Shown here piece after piece: positions 55,222 to 64,000 of a DNA stretch of 64,000 nt. The translations under genes and the position numbers were made by a program. Positions within the stretch are counted from its first letter, which is position 1; every line of letters begins with the position of its first letter. Below the pieces are notes generated by a model, which did no database searches, was not told the origin of the DNA, and was given only the letters and a program-made list of their open reading frames with translations. The stretch spans positions 1,922,001 to 1,986,000 of the forward strand of contig JALGAS010000004.1 in assembly GCA_023078685.1 (NCBI GenBank), read 5' to 3'. The stretch comes from Neopestalotiopsis rosae (lineage: Eukaryota > Ascomycota > Sordariomycetes > Amphisphaeriales > Sporocadaceae).

Positions 55222-56742
55222 ATGACTCTCACCATGGCAAGGATGCCTCTCGACTCATTCCTGCCGTCGGGCGCGTTACTCGATCCGAATGAGCACCCCG
55301 TCACCTTCCCCGGCCTCGTCCCTACCCACCAAGGGTCTGTTATATCTCCCTTGGCCCTTCCGAGAAATGCGACCCAGCAAGTCTCTTACTTTGACGACCG
55401 TCAACTGCTCGCTGGCCGACACCACTCCACTCATTCTGCACCTCAACAGCAGCGTCAATTTCTCTCACCACACCGAAGCCCCCCGACAATTGGTGCCTCG
55501 CATCTCATATCCCCGACTCTATCACCGTTGTCCGACTCTGGTGAACACACGGCTAGCACCCAGCTGCGTCGAGTCCTTATTCAGAATCGACGACTACTCG
55601 AGAACTGGGAAGCTGAGCGTGCTCACTTGGAGGCGAACCGATCACGCGCTGAAGAGATCTACAAGGAAGAACGGGCCATCATGGATGAAGATCGCTTGAT
55701 CTGGTCTGAGAAAGAGGCTCAGTACCTTGCCCGAATTACGGAACTCGAGCGGGAGAATGCCGTCCTCCGAGAGTCTTATGCCCGCGACTCAAAGGTCCGC
55801 TCTCCATTAGGGCTCGGCTCAGAGCAGTCAGACAGGCCAGGAGTGACATTCCGCTCTCTGCAGGACAGCGCCTCGCCGATCGCTACTCCCGTCATCGGAC
55901 TCAATGGCCACACCATGCCCGAATCTCGCCCCTTTGAGCCGCTGGACCCCCGGATGCAGGGATCCTCTACGCAGACTAGTACGCCTGGTGACGGTCCTGA
56001 AATAAAGGAAACCATTCCTTCAATCGACATCCAGGAGGTTCATCCCGATTTGGAGGGAATCCCGCTCAGGTCTACAGCCGTCAAGAAGTCGACTTTTACC
56101 GATGGGAAACCTCCATCCCCACCTCTTTCGAATTCGAACGTTACTGGCTCGAATCCGAACTCAAACGCAGGCTCGCCCGGCAGTGGTAGCAGGTCCAAGG
56201 CAACGCCTGCCGAAGTGACTCAGGAAACGCTGCAGGCGCCCGAGGCATCGAGGCTCACCATGCACGCCGGACACACGCCAAACCATTCCCTTTCGACATT
56301 TGCCACAGCCCTGTCCACGAACGCGACGAATACAGCCGGTAGCTCCGGCGCCTCTACGCCCACTCATGGCCAAAGCCACAGTGGCGTCAAGAATGGTGAT
56401 GGGCAACAGGACGGGGTCACAGAGGATCCCCAGCCTCTTCTGGAACCCAGCGAGGGTGACCCTGAGCTCAGAGGACCTCTTTCTCTGAGGAACCAGCAGG
56501 CCTTTGACGAGATATTTCTAGGCAAGGTGGCTGACAAATTGCTCGACTCGATTCAAACCGATGACGCTACGCCAACGGTGTTGAAGCACGGTGCCGATGA
56601 GCCCGAGGTCGCGCAACCAGTTCCAGCAGCTCGTGATCAGGACGATGAAGCGCCGAAGCCCGAAGAAAGCGAGGATGTACCTCTCAAGTTCAAATCGAAT
56701 TCCAACTTTGGTGCTCCGCTTGGCACTCTGCAGGGTTTCTAG
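55222..56742 (+). CDS. Coiled-coil and disordered protein of unknown function, doubled C-terminal module
   Basis: A single open frame of 506 residues. Residues ~1-110 are Pro/Ser/Gln-rich. Residues ~112-190 form a charged coiled coil (QLRRVLIQNRRLLENWEAER, then EKEAQYLARITELERENAVL). The rest is low-complexity Ser/Thr/Pro/Gly. Near the end QQAFDEIFLGKVADKLLDSI is a likely helix, and the end reads PLKFKSNSNFGAPLG. After the TAG the same frame continues 64 codons to 56937 and ends PLRIKRTSNFGSAFGSSG, a second copy of the same motif. A 99-nt GT-AG intron at 56677-56775 (donor GTACCT, acceptor TTCAG) would remove the first copy and the stop in phase, giving an alternative product. MTLTMARM offers three close starts. 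I do not recognise the family. Confidence 0.82.
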   Translation: MTLTMARMPLDSFLPSGALLDPNEHPVTFPGLVPTHQGSVISPLALPRNATQQVSYFDDRQLLAGRHHSTHSAPQQQRQFLSPHRSPPTIGASHLISPTLSPLSDSGEHTASTQLRRVLIQNRRLLENWEAERAHLEANRSRAEEIYKEERAIMDEDRLIWSEKEAQYLARITELERENAVLRESYARDSKVRSPLGLGSEQSDRPGVTFRSLQDSASPIATPVIGLNGHTMPESRPFEPLDPRMQGSSTQTSTPGDGPEIKETIPSIDIQEVHPDLEGIPLRSTAVKKSTFTDGKPPSPPLSNSNVTGSNPNSNAGSPGSGSRSKATPAEVTQETLQAPEASRLTMHAGHTPNHSLSTFATALSTNATNTAGSSGASTPTHGQSHSGVKNGDGQQDGVTEDPQPLLEPSEGDPELRGPLSLRNQQAFDEIFLGKVADKLLDSIQTDDATPTVLKHGADEPEVAQPVPAARDQDDEAPKPEESEDVPLKFKSNSNFGAPLGTLQGF

Positions 56743-56937
56743 GTAGAACCAACAACAACCGGCGAGCCGGTTCAGTCGTCGTCTCTACCATCGGAACCAA
56801 CCAATGTGGAACCTGCAAGATCCGGGGCATCCGACGCAAAGAAAGAAGGTTCGGATGAATTTCGCGATCCATCTGATCAGCCCTTGAGAATTAAACGAAC
56901 CTCGAATTTCGGGTCGGCTTTTGGATCTTCTGGCTAA
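56677..56937 (+). other. Possible alternative last exon / stop-separated C-terminal module
   Basis: Two C-terminal versions lie in tandem: PLKFKSNSNFGAPLG before TAG 56740-56742 and PLRIKRTSNFGSAFG before TAA 56935-56937. Removing 56677-56775 keeps phase 0 and swaps one for the other. Stop-codon readthrough would join both. The intervening segment is rich in Pro, Ser and Glu, like the rest of the protein. Confidence 0.5.
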
Positions 56938-57657
56938 ACGCGCGCACGCAAACCCCACACGTTATCACAAAGTTACATTATCAAACATACACAGAAATTT
57001 CCCTTTGTATCTTGGCTTCGCTGGATGGAGCTTTTTCTCCCACGACGACAGTCAACTGCCCACGGAGCAACGAGAAAGACTCGAGCTATGGAGAACAGCA
57101 TTGTTTATTTTGGAGCGCAACTTTGAATACCCCTTATGATACCTTTTCGCTTTTCAAGCCAGTATTGGCTACTTTCTGGACAGCGTTTCGCGGGTCGATT
57201 TTCTTTGTTTTAGACTTTTGGACACCAGTTTGGCATGGACGGCGCACGTGTTCTAGACTGGACAACGAAAATAAAAAAGAACTGATTGTTATTGGAAGAG
57301 CGATCATGGCAGATCAGCTCGATGGGGCGGGCCATGGGTTGGCCGGGAGCATGCACGCAGAGGACATAGATTTTTCATGCGGGAGGAGTGTCTTATATCA
57401 GAGCACAGCGGCAAACAGGCTAGTTAAAGGACAGATCAATCGATGGCTTGTCCTTTTGTAAGAAGATTTCCATGGGGAACGGTAGGGAATCTGGTGCGAG
57501 GAGGTATCTGTATAGTTTAAGACTACGCCTTATAGCTGAACAAACAAATCAAGTTGATACACACTACTCTCAGACATGCTTCTCTTTGACAGCCGGATAT
57601 TCTTTGTGATACCGTTCAACACTATTTTCATACCTAAGTATTGCATCACCACCCTGT
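56938..57657. other. 3' flanks of two convergent genes
   Basis: About 700 bp between the coiled-coil protein and the minus-strand DUF7704-like gene. No gene. Probably 3' untranslated sequence. Confidence 0.5.
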
Positions 57658-58149
57658 CTAGTTGGACTTCTGATGCGTCTTTGGAGACTTGAATCCAACA
57701 CCGAGAAGGAAGCAAGTTCGCAACAAGGCAACGAAAATGGTAATGGCTGCCGCGGCATAATCCTCCTGCCTCCAATCTTCTAAAGCAAGGCGGCCCTGCT
57801 GCTTCTGCGAGTAGTACTGACTCCACATCAGGATAAAGTCGACAACCAGCACGGCGCCCTGGTTGATCCTCCAGACGCCCAGGTCCAAAGTATACCGGAG
57901 CAGAACGGCGAGGTGGATGGCCAGCATCAGGTAGAGGGCGCCCGTCTGGTGGAACAAGAAGTCCTGGTACGGATTGCGGGTGGAGATGGCGGCCGGCACG
58001 ACAGAGGTCAGGCCCGCGTCAGGGTCCCAGAAGCACATGAAGCTGGTGGCTAGGCATACCAGGGGGTCGACGCTGGTGAACCAGATGCGGTAGAAGGATG
58101 GTATCTTGGGTGTCATGGCGGTGGTTGAGGTTGATTGTGTTGGTGCCAT
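57658..58149 (-). CDS. Small four-TM membrane protein (DUF7704-like)
   Basis: A single exon. I take the ATG at 58149 (MAPTQSTSTT, 163 residues, AAGA before ATG). An in-frame ATG at 58227 would add 26 polar residues, and one at 58116 (MTPKIPSFY) would be shorter. The core starts IPSFYRIWFTSVDPLVCLAT, then has QDFLFHQTGALYLMLAIHLAV, LLRYTLDLGVWRINQGAVLVVDF and a final segment AAAAITIFVALLRTCFLLGVGF, so four hydrophobic helices. This order fits a fungal-only membrane family (DUF7704, named from memory). Relatives are common near secondary-metabolite genes, but function is unknown. Confidence 0.82.
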   Translation of the reverse strand: MAPTQSTSTTAMTPKIPSFYRIWFTSVDPLVCLATSFMCFWDPDAGLTSVVPAAISTRNPYQDFLFHQTGALYLMLAIHLAVLLRYTLDLGVWRINQGAVLVVDFILMWSQYYSQKQQGRLALEDWRQEDYAAAAITIFVALLRTCFLLGVGFKSPKTHQKSN

Positions 58150-60425
58150 TCTTGGGTTTTGATAGTTGGGATTATCTTCAATCTTGAGGGCCTGGTTCTG
58201 ATTGTGTTTATCAAAGAATAGAGTCACATGAGATTGACAGGTGAAGTAACTCGGACAGAGGGAACTTTCTATGTTGGACGTCTGGATGCACCATGTCTAT
58301 TTATTAGTGCTTACGTATAATCCGAATATAGATCCTGCCAACATGTTTCGTGCCGGTCACGTGGTGTTTTACTGATCTTGTTGGTTGGAGTCGCCTGGTC
58401 GGACGTCAAGCAAGGGATATGATCTGATTTCTTTTCTGACAATGATAGCAGACTATTCTGGTATTTAACTGCTCAAATATGTTGACGCAGAACTCGATGA
58501 ACTGAGCTCTTCATCATGACCATGTCTTATGTGAATTGCTTGTAGACTCTATGTACGACATATACTTGAGGCTTTTCCTAATTTGATCATATATCAGAGG
58601 ACATGGAGTCCCACAGATACGTTCAAAAACTCTAGAGATTATATTTCGTGTATATTACATGCGAATTCGTCTCTGTCCAGGAAGAAGAACTTGTGCCAAT
58701 TCAGTATTTACTGTGTTATGTTATTGTTGAAGTATATTACCCGTACCACAACGTCACAGGGGGGGTCTAATCCCTAGGACATGGGAAGGTACTCAAACTT
58801 CGTATTATTTAGCCAACAGGTCATGGATGAATGCGTGTTTGGAGGAGGAGTGTCGTTTCGAGGCATGGTGGCATGTTATTACCCATTAACCGTTGTCCTT
58901 CTACTGAAACTAGCAGTACCAGGGTCGTTGGGAGCAAGAAGCGCACCGAGTTGTAGAAGCTGAGTCGATCCTTCTTCTTCTGCTTTCTCCTCCTCTTCTT
59001 CTATTTGTTCATATCTTTGAGTTGATCGCTCTTTCATTCATTTTCAGTCAAGTCTTTGTTAAGAACATGAGTTCTCCAACGACATAGCATAATCAATGCA
59101 CTGCGCCTAAGTCTTTAGAGTCACTTTAGGAGTACCCGCAATCAAGACGACTCCGGAGGATACGGGATATCACAGGCCCTAGTCGGAGATAAGCTACCAA
59201 AGCGCGGGGCCGGACCCTTTTCAGCTCCTCCACTGAAATAACATGCTCATGGTGAGTCTGTACGCCAGTGAAATCTTCCGGTTTGGCCAGCTACATCACC
59301 ATTACATGTGGTTGGCTCATCTTGCTGTGACAATTGTGAGCATCACTCTACATGCAGCATGGAATATAGTTTTCGTAGCTGAAAGACCTGACTGGACGAA
59401 CATGTTGATCCGAACGACACTTTAGCTAGCGCAAAAGGCATGTGGCAATCTAGGTCGTAGCATGTAACTAACTTGCTCCTGAAACGTGGTCGCACCACGA
59501 GTCACAATTATACATTACGGCCTGAAATAATCATGTTGATACTTGATACGGAAGAAGTTGTGGGTTGGTCAAGATTGCGAACTGTAAATTTAATGAGTTG
59601 GGGGTCAATATTTGCTGTGGACATGATTGATCTTTGCTATCAGCATCCATAGGCAGGTAGGTACCAAATTGCAAGAGCCTGGAGCACACTTTTGGTTACC
59701 TCCATGGATATCCATTGATGTGTTGTAACTACCTACCTACATAACCTTGCATGTACAGTAGAAACAGTGTTACCCTACTGGACAAAGATAGGGCACTTTG
59801 GTAGGAAACTTATTAATCCAATGCACATTTGCGTTGCAGCTGGACCCCTGCGAGGATCGCTGCTCACTTCAGGATTGGCCCCCCTAACAGGTACTTCAAT
59901 GCGGCTGTGACGCAGCGGCCCCGCCCAAGTGGAAGTGGGATGGGGAAGCGATACGGATTACCTACCCAAGCCACGCGCCGCGCGATCTCAAGGCTGACAC
60001 TTGTGTGTGTTGGATATTCCTGCGACAAACTGCCATTTTTCCCTTTCTTCCCGTTCTCTGTCTCATAGCTGACGGAACTCGACGAGGCTCATTGTGTTGC
60101 CTCTTGATTCGACTCCGAGGCCAACAAAGTCTTGTGCTGCATTCTTTCGGTGCTGGAAACCGATTCTGGGCCGTCTCACCTTTTGCTGTGTGGGCACATG
60201 CGACAGGCAGCACTTACCTGTCAAGCATCGCGATAGCTCCCCTCTATTCCGCTCACCACGTCCCGACCGAGAGACGAAGACTTGCGCAGGAAACTTTGCC
60301 CCTCGATGATCGCAACTTGAAACGATATATTTGGTCCCATTGAGGGTTCCTCTGCATGATATCTAGAGCAATGAAGCAGGAGACTTATAGGCCCTATCCG
60401 AAGCGAGCTGCCCACCTTCTACACC
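58150..60425. other. 2.3 kb divergent promoter region
   Basis: Shared by the DUF7704-like gene and the BEACH gene. No coding signal. TAGGTA/CTACCT short repeats occur at 59655-59665 and 59730-59742. A stretch from about 60020 to 60420 is pyrimidine-rich and likely leader of the BEACH gene. Confidence 0.5.
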
Positions 60426-63400
60426 ATGGCAACTCGCCCAAGCCGTTACCGATCGTCGACATCTGCGTCGGCAGCACAGTCGATATCGAAAGCCGTTGAG
60501 GTTCTGCAAAAATTGTTGGATGGAGTCACCACTGTGCTCTCCGCAGAGACGGATCATGGCTACCCGGATGCTGACGAGCTCGTTAAACATATATCGCGGA
60601 TTCGACAGCACTTGGCTGCAGCTGCTCCGCCGAGCTCTGTCCAAGATGATTTCCGACACCTGCGGGGCTTCCATCGCATCTTTGAGGTTCTACGGGCATA
60701 TTCCGGCTTCTACAACCCTCAAAAACGTAACGAACAGGAGAAGAAGAGCTTGTTTAGCTTATTAGACGCCGTCTTGGGCGTCCTGTCGGCAGCCTTCCGC
60801 GGCCACCCGGGTAATAGGCGCTACTTTCGTACACGAGTAGAAAGGGGCGGCTGGGAAGCCCTGGAACAGAGTATTGCGAGCATTGGTCTTGGTGGCAGCG
60901 ACCTGGACTTTTGGACCAGTGGCCAGCTCTTCGGCAAGCTCTTAGCTTTCGCGCTGAATGACCCGGCCTTGGATCAGCTCTGCTCCACTGCTACCTTACA
61001 TAATATTGACGTTCAGCTGGACGATGTGTCAAGCAGTTACGATGTACTCCCGCGAGAGATCAGCAGCGAAGACAATGAAGGAAAGGCCCTGGATCCCGTT
61101 TCACAGGTACAAAAAGCCGTCAACGAGGTTGTTGGATCCAAGTCGACCCTACAGAACCCAGAAGTGATCCGCACCATTGTAGACTTTTGGGTTTCCATGC
61201 CCCGGGGCAAAGATACGAATAATGGGCTCATCTCAGTTCTTGTGCTTCAAGTTCTCGAGGCGATCGTCAACGTATCAGAGTACAACTTGTCACTTGTACA
61301 TGAGTCGGGCATATCATCTCGCCTGATGCAGCTCGCATTCGATCAGGATTCGTTTCTGGACGATGCCGAGAGCGCAATAGTGCTGAGAGTTTGCAAGAGG
61401 CTTATGGTTTTGGGAGTGGGGAGGCTTGCGGATGCGCAGGCATTGTTGACAAGCTCGTCAATTTCGACGGCCGATTTCTGTCTGGAAATGGTTCAGAAGA
61501 ATCAAAACCCCCCTTTCATCCAGTTCGATCTATCACTACATGGCCACTCGTCTATCGACGTGCCAAATCTGGGGCGATCTTTTCCGCCTCAATCTTCTGC
61601 CGGGTACACATTCAGTGCTTGGGTACGTGTGGACAAGTTCGACCCTAAATCGCATACCACCATATTTGGTGTATTTGATGTGACGCAAACATGTTTTCTT
61701 TTGATTTATCTGGAGAAAGACAGTCGAAATTTCATTCTTCAGACTTCAGTCAAGTCTCAGCGTCCCAGCGTTCGCTTCAAGTCATTCACATTTGAGGAGG
61801 GCCAGTGGTATCATATTGCTCTGGTGCATCGACGGCCAAAGACAATGACCCCCAGCAAAGCTTCGCTCTACGTGAACGGAGAATTCGTGGAACAAATCCG
61901 TGCTCCGTATCCGTCTCCTCCGCCACCGATGAACTCTAGTACCGAGAGCTTTGCCTCATTCACGTCTAGCAGCGCCAGGACGCACCCTGTCTTAGCATTC
62001 ATTGGCACTCCCAAAGAACTTGCGACATATCTGGGTCACGGACTGATCACTACAAAAATATCGATTGCATCGATGCATCTTTTTGAAGAGGCTCTGAGTG
62101 ATGAACTTTTAGCTGTGGCAAGCCGGCTGGGACCTAGATATCAGGGTAACTTCCAAGATTGCCTGGGTAGTTTTCAGACATATGAGGCCTCCGCGGCACT
62201 AGGACTTCGGAACGACATGATTGCGGCTGGCAAAGACGGGAGCTCAGATATTCTCAAGGTCATACGGGATAAAGCTGGTTATGTCCTACCCGAACAACGA
62301 CTGTTGCTGAGCATGATGCCTTCTTCCATATTCAGAGAAAAAGATCCACTTGGCGACTCCCAGCTTTTCCGAGCACTGTCACGCGGCCCAGCTAACACTC
62401 TGGTGCAAATGACGCTCAAGAATGGCATTGGCGTCGCAATCAACACTGCCCAGCCATCAGTCAATGACGCTTTGATGCGAGCAAACGGAGTCTCTGTGCT
62501 CACCGGAGAGCCTATTATTGCCGTGCCTCAATATCTCGATGACACCATGTGGCGCCTCGGTGGCTTCACTCCTATTGCACTGAAGCTGATCGAGAGGGCC
62601 TCCTCGTCAGAATCTCTTCTGCAAGCTGTTGAGCTAGTATTTCGGTGTGCCAACTCGAGCTGGAGAAATAGTGAGGCTTTGGAAAGAGATGGCGGTTACG
62701 CGATCATCGGAATTATACTGAAGACCAAGCTCGGCATGAATACCCCCTCAGCTGGAAATGACAAAATTACTGAAAAACTGTCTCTCGAAAGCATCGAGAA
62801 GGACAAGCTCTGTTTCCAGCTTCTCAGCCTTCTCCTGGAGTTTGTCGGATACACTCATAATGATCCTCTCGAGTCCGTCATTACCAACCCTTTGGCATAT
62901 CGGATTCTCTTGATCGATTTCGATGGCTGGAGAAAGTGCGCGCCTATCATACAAGAACTCTACTACAAACAGTTCGTGACTTTTGCTGTAATGAGCAAAT
63001 ATCACCAATACAACAATCGTCGCCTGCTGCGAATGCGTAAGTGGCAAAAATACCCCTGGAAGTTTAGTATCTTAACCCAGTATCCCGCAGGAATTGTGAA
63101 ACGACTGCTCGATGCACTCAAAGCTGAACCGTTACCTTCTACTGTCTTGCCATTCTTTTTGACCGCGCTCGAGAACCTTGTCAAATGCAATTATAACACC
63201 GAGGTTCACCGCTCCATAGCCTTGTTCATCACATATGCTTTCCATACACCACCCGCATCTCGCCCACGAACCCCGAAACCTGGGTCAGCGCCTTTGAAGA
63301 CAAAGAACTTGTCAACTCTACGGCGACCAACACTAGAAGGTGAAACCGCAGCAGCCAGAAACTCACCTTATTTGACTAGGAAGGCGATCGGCATCAAGAT

Positions 63401-64000
63401 ACTTGAAATGTATAGCCAATTGCTCTGTGAAAGGGGAAACTTGATGATTATCCGCAAGTTTGCTCGGACTGTTACAAACAAGGTACTTGATGATCGGCTG
63501 CCAACCTATCATTCCAGACTGACATTTGCTCAGTGGCTGTTACAACTATTGTCCGAAGACAATCCAGAGATTGTTGTCCACGGATGCAAGGTACTAGCCA
63601 GATTACTAGTGGCTCATGGTACCACGTACACGAGCAAATTCTCCGGCAAGACGGGAGGTTTCTTCATCATGGCCCATCGCCTCAAGAGGTGGTGGGACAT
63701 ACCGACCCTTTGGCCGATATGCCTGAGCATCCTCTTCGGCCATGATGTAGCCGAGATAGATTTCGACCGGACTTTTGACTTCTTTAGCCTCATCGAGACA
63801 TTTGGAAAGTCAAAAGTGGTGCACCCAGAGGCCTTGCCGATCATCACTTCCATGCTGCAACATGGGCTGAAAGACGTTCTCAAGAACCAGGAGGATCCAG
63901 ATTCACCATCGGGCGATCGGTGTCCTTCAATGCAGACAAACTCGAGTAGTCCGCCCTTGACAACTCGACCTCGTGGCAGATCCATGTCTCTTCTTGAAGA
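60426..64000 (+). CDS. BEACH/LYST-Neurobeachin-type protein (Bph1-like), N-terminal ~1156 residues, cut by window edge
   Basis: Three exons in the window: 60426-63036, 63091-63482 and 63534-64000+ (54 and 51 nt introns), all in phase; the first is open for 870 codons. It starts MATRPSRYRSSTS. Armadillo-like helical repeats make up residues ~20-370. Residues ~390-550 form a concanavalin-like beta-sandwich (YTFSAWVRVDKFDP, QWYHIALVHRRPK, ASLYVNGEFVEQI), a usual part of BEACH proteins, with the insertion rich in Pro and Ser. More helical repeats follow, with SPYLTRKAIGIKILEMYSQL. The PH, BEACH and WD40 parts must lie beyond 64000, so the family call rests on the N-terminal order. Such proteins are very large cytosolic scaffolds in membrane traffic, cell-wall protein sorting and vacuole function. 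Confidence 0.85.
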   Translation, partial: MATRPSRYRSSTSASAAQSISKAVEVLQKLLDGVTTVLSAETDHGYPDADELVKHISRIRQHLAAAAPPSSVQDDFRHLRGFHRIFEVLRAYSGFYNPQKRNEQEKKSLFSLLDAVLGVLSAAFRGHPGNRRYFRTRVERGGWEALEQSIASIGLGGSDLDFWTSGQLFGKLLAFALNDPALDQLCSTATLHNIDVQLDDVSSSYDVLPREISSEDNEGKALDPVSQVQKAVNEVVGSKSTLQNPEVIRTIVDFWVSMPRGKDTNNGLISVLVLQVLEAIVNVSEYNLSLVHESGISSRLMQLAFDQDSFLDDAESAIVLRVCKRLMVLGVGRLADAQALLTSSSISTADFCLEMVQKNQNPPFIQFDLSLHGHSSIDVPNLGRSFPPQSSAGYTFSAWVRVDKFDPKSHTTIFGVFDVTQTCFLLIYLEKDSRNFILQTSVKSQRPSVRFKSFTFEEGQWYHIALVHRRPKTMTPSKASLYVNGEFVEQIRAPYPSPPPPMNSSTESFASFTSSSARTHPVLAFIGTPKELATYLGHGLITTKISIASMHLFEEALSDELLAVASRLGPRYQGNFQDCLGSFQTYEASAALGLRNDMIAAGKDGSSDILKVIRDKAGYVLPEQRLLLSMMPSSIFREKDPLGDSQLFRALSRGPANTLVQMTLKNGIGVAINTAQPSVNDALMRANGVSVLTGEPIIAVPQYLDDTMWRLGGFTPIALKLIERASSSESLLQAVELVFRCANSSWRNSEALERDGGYAIIGIILKTKLGMNTPSAGNDKITEKLSLESIEKDKLCFQLLSLLLEFVGYTHNDPLESVITNPLAYRILLIDFDGWRKCAPIIQELYYKQFVTFAVMSKYHQYNNRRLLRMRKWQKYPWKFSILTQYPAGIVKRLLDALKAEPLPSTVLPFFLTALENLVKCNYNTEVHRSIALFITYAFHTPPASRPRTPKPGSAPLKTKNLSTLRRPTLEGETAAARNSPYLTRKAIGIKILEMYSQLLCERGNLMIIRKFARTVTNKVLDDRLPTYHSRLTFAQWLLQLLSEDNPEIVVHGCKVLARLLVAHGTTYTSKFSGKTGGFFIMAHRLKRWWDIPTLWPICLSILFGHDVAEIDFDRTFDFFSLIETFGKSKVVHPEALPIITSMLQHGLKDVLKNQEDPDSPSGDRCPSMQTNSSSPPLTTRPRGRSMSLLE

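Noticed and set aside
1..64000. CRISPR arrays, rRNA or tRNA genes
   Set aside because: No regularly spaced repeats, and no tRNA B-box with a matching acceptor stem was found; the CRISPR idea does not fit a fungal genome.

Overview
The window comes from a filamentous ascomycete, most like a Sordariomycete/Hypocreales genome (inferred from gene content, not from a search). Genes are split by short GT-AG introns of about 49-99 nt. The families are typical of moulds: a reducing polyketide synthase, fungal rhodopsin-type membrane proteins, a Zn2Cys6 regulator, NACHT-type NLRs with HeLo or NACHT_N heads, and a BEACH protein. All exon joins given here were worked out by hand. In each one the reading phase closes exactly, but none has transcript support.

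Layout. 1-6 kb: the 5' end of a reducing PKS (minus), a rhodopsin-like 7-TM protein (plus) and an NADPH-dependent MDR reductase (minus). 6.7-24 kb (all minus): a RelA/SpoT-domain protein, a CorA-like two-TM protein, then an 8 kb NACHT-ankyrin NLR bracketed by two decayed copies of one unknown gene. 24-32.3 kb: a 10-exon Zn2Cys6 regulator, a cupin, an amino-acid permease containing one GC-AG intron, and a Baeyer-Villiger-type monooxygenase. 33.4-39.2 kb: a HeLo-NACHT protein, a SLOG-like protein and a zinc-macrodomain/SirTM sirtuin fusion. 39.6-42.5 kb: an HSL-type hydrolase and an MFS transporter. 47.3-48.9 kb: a second CorA-like protein, set between two long stretches (4.7 and 6.3 kb) where I can support no gene. 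55.2-64 kb: a coiled-coil/disordered protein with a doubled C-terminal module around a stop codon, a small DUF7704-like membrane protein, and the first ~1156 residues of a BEACH/LYST-family protein that runs off the right edge.

How it may work together. The 6.7-39.2 kb part gathers folds that in bacteria belong to conflict and immunity systems: an alarmone-synthetase fold, a CorA-like membrane protein, two STAND/NACHT proteins, a SLOG Rossmann protein, and a macrodomain-sirtuin that would write and erase ADP-ribosylation. The HeLo head is a known fungal cell-death domain. I propose that this is a fungal nucleotide/NAD-linked defence or incompatibility neighbourhood. Each family call rests on visible motifs; their co-operation is inference. 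The regulator, permease, cupin, monooxygenase, hydrolase and MFS genes look like ordinary metabolic accessory genes.
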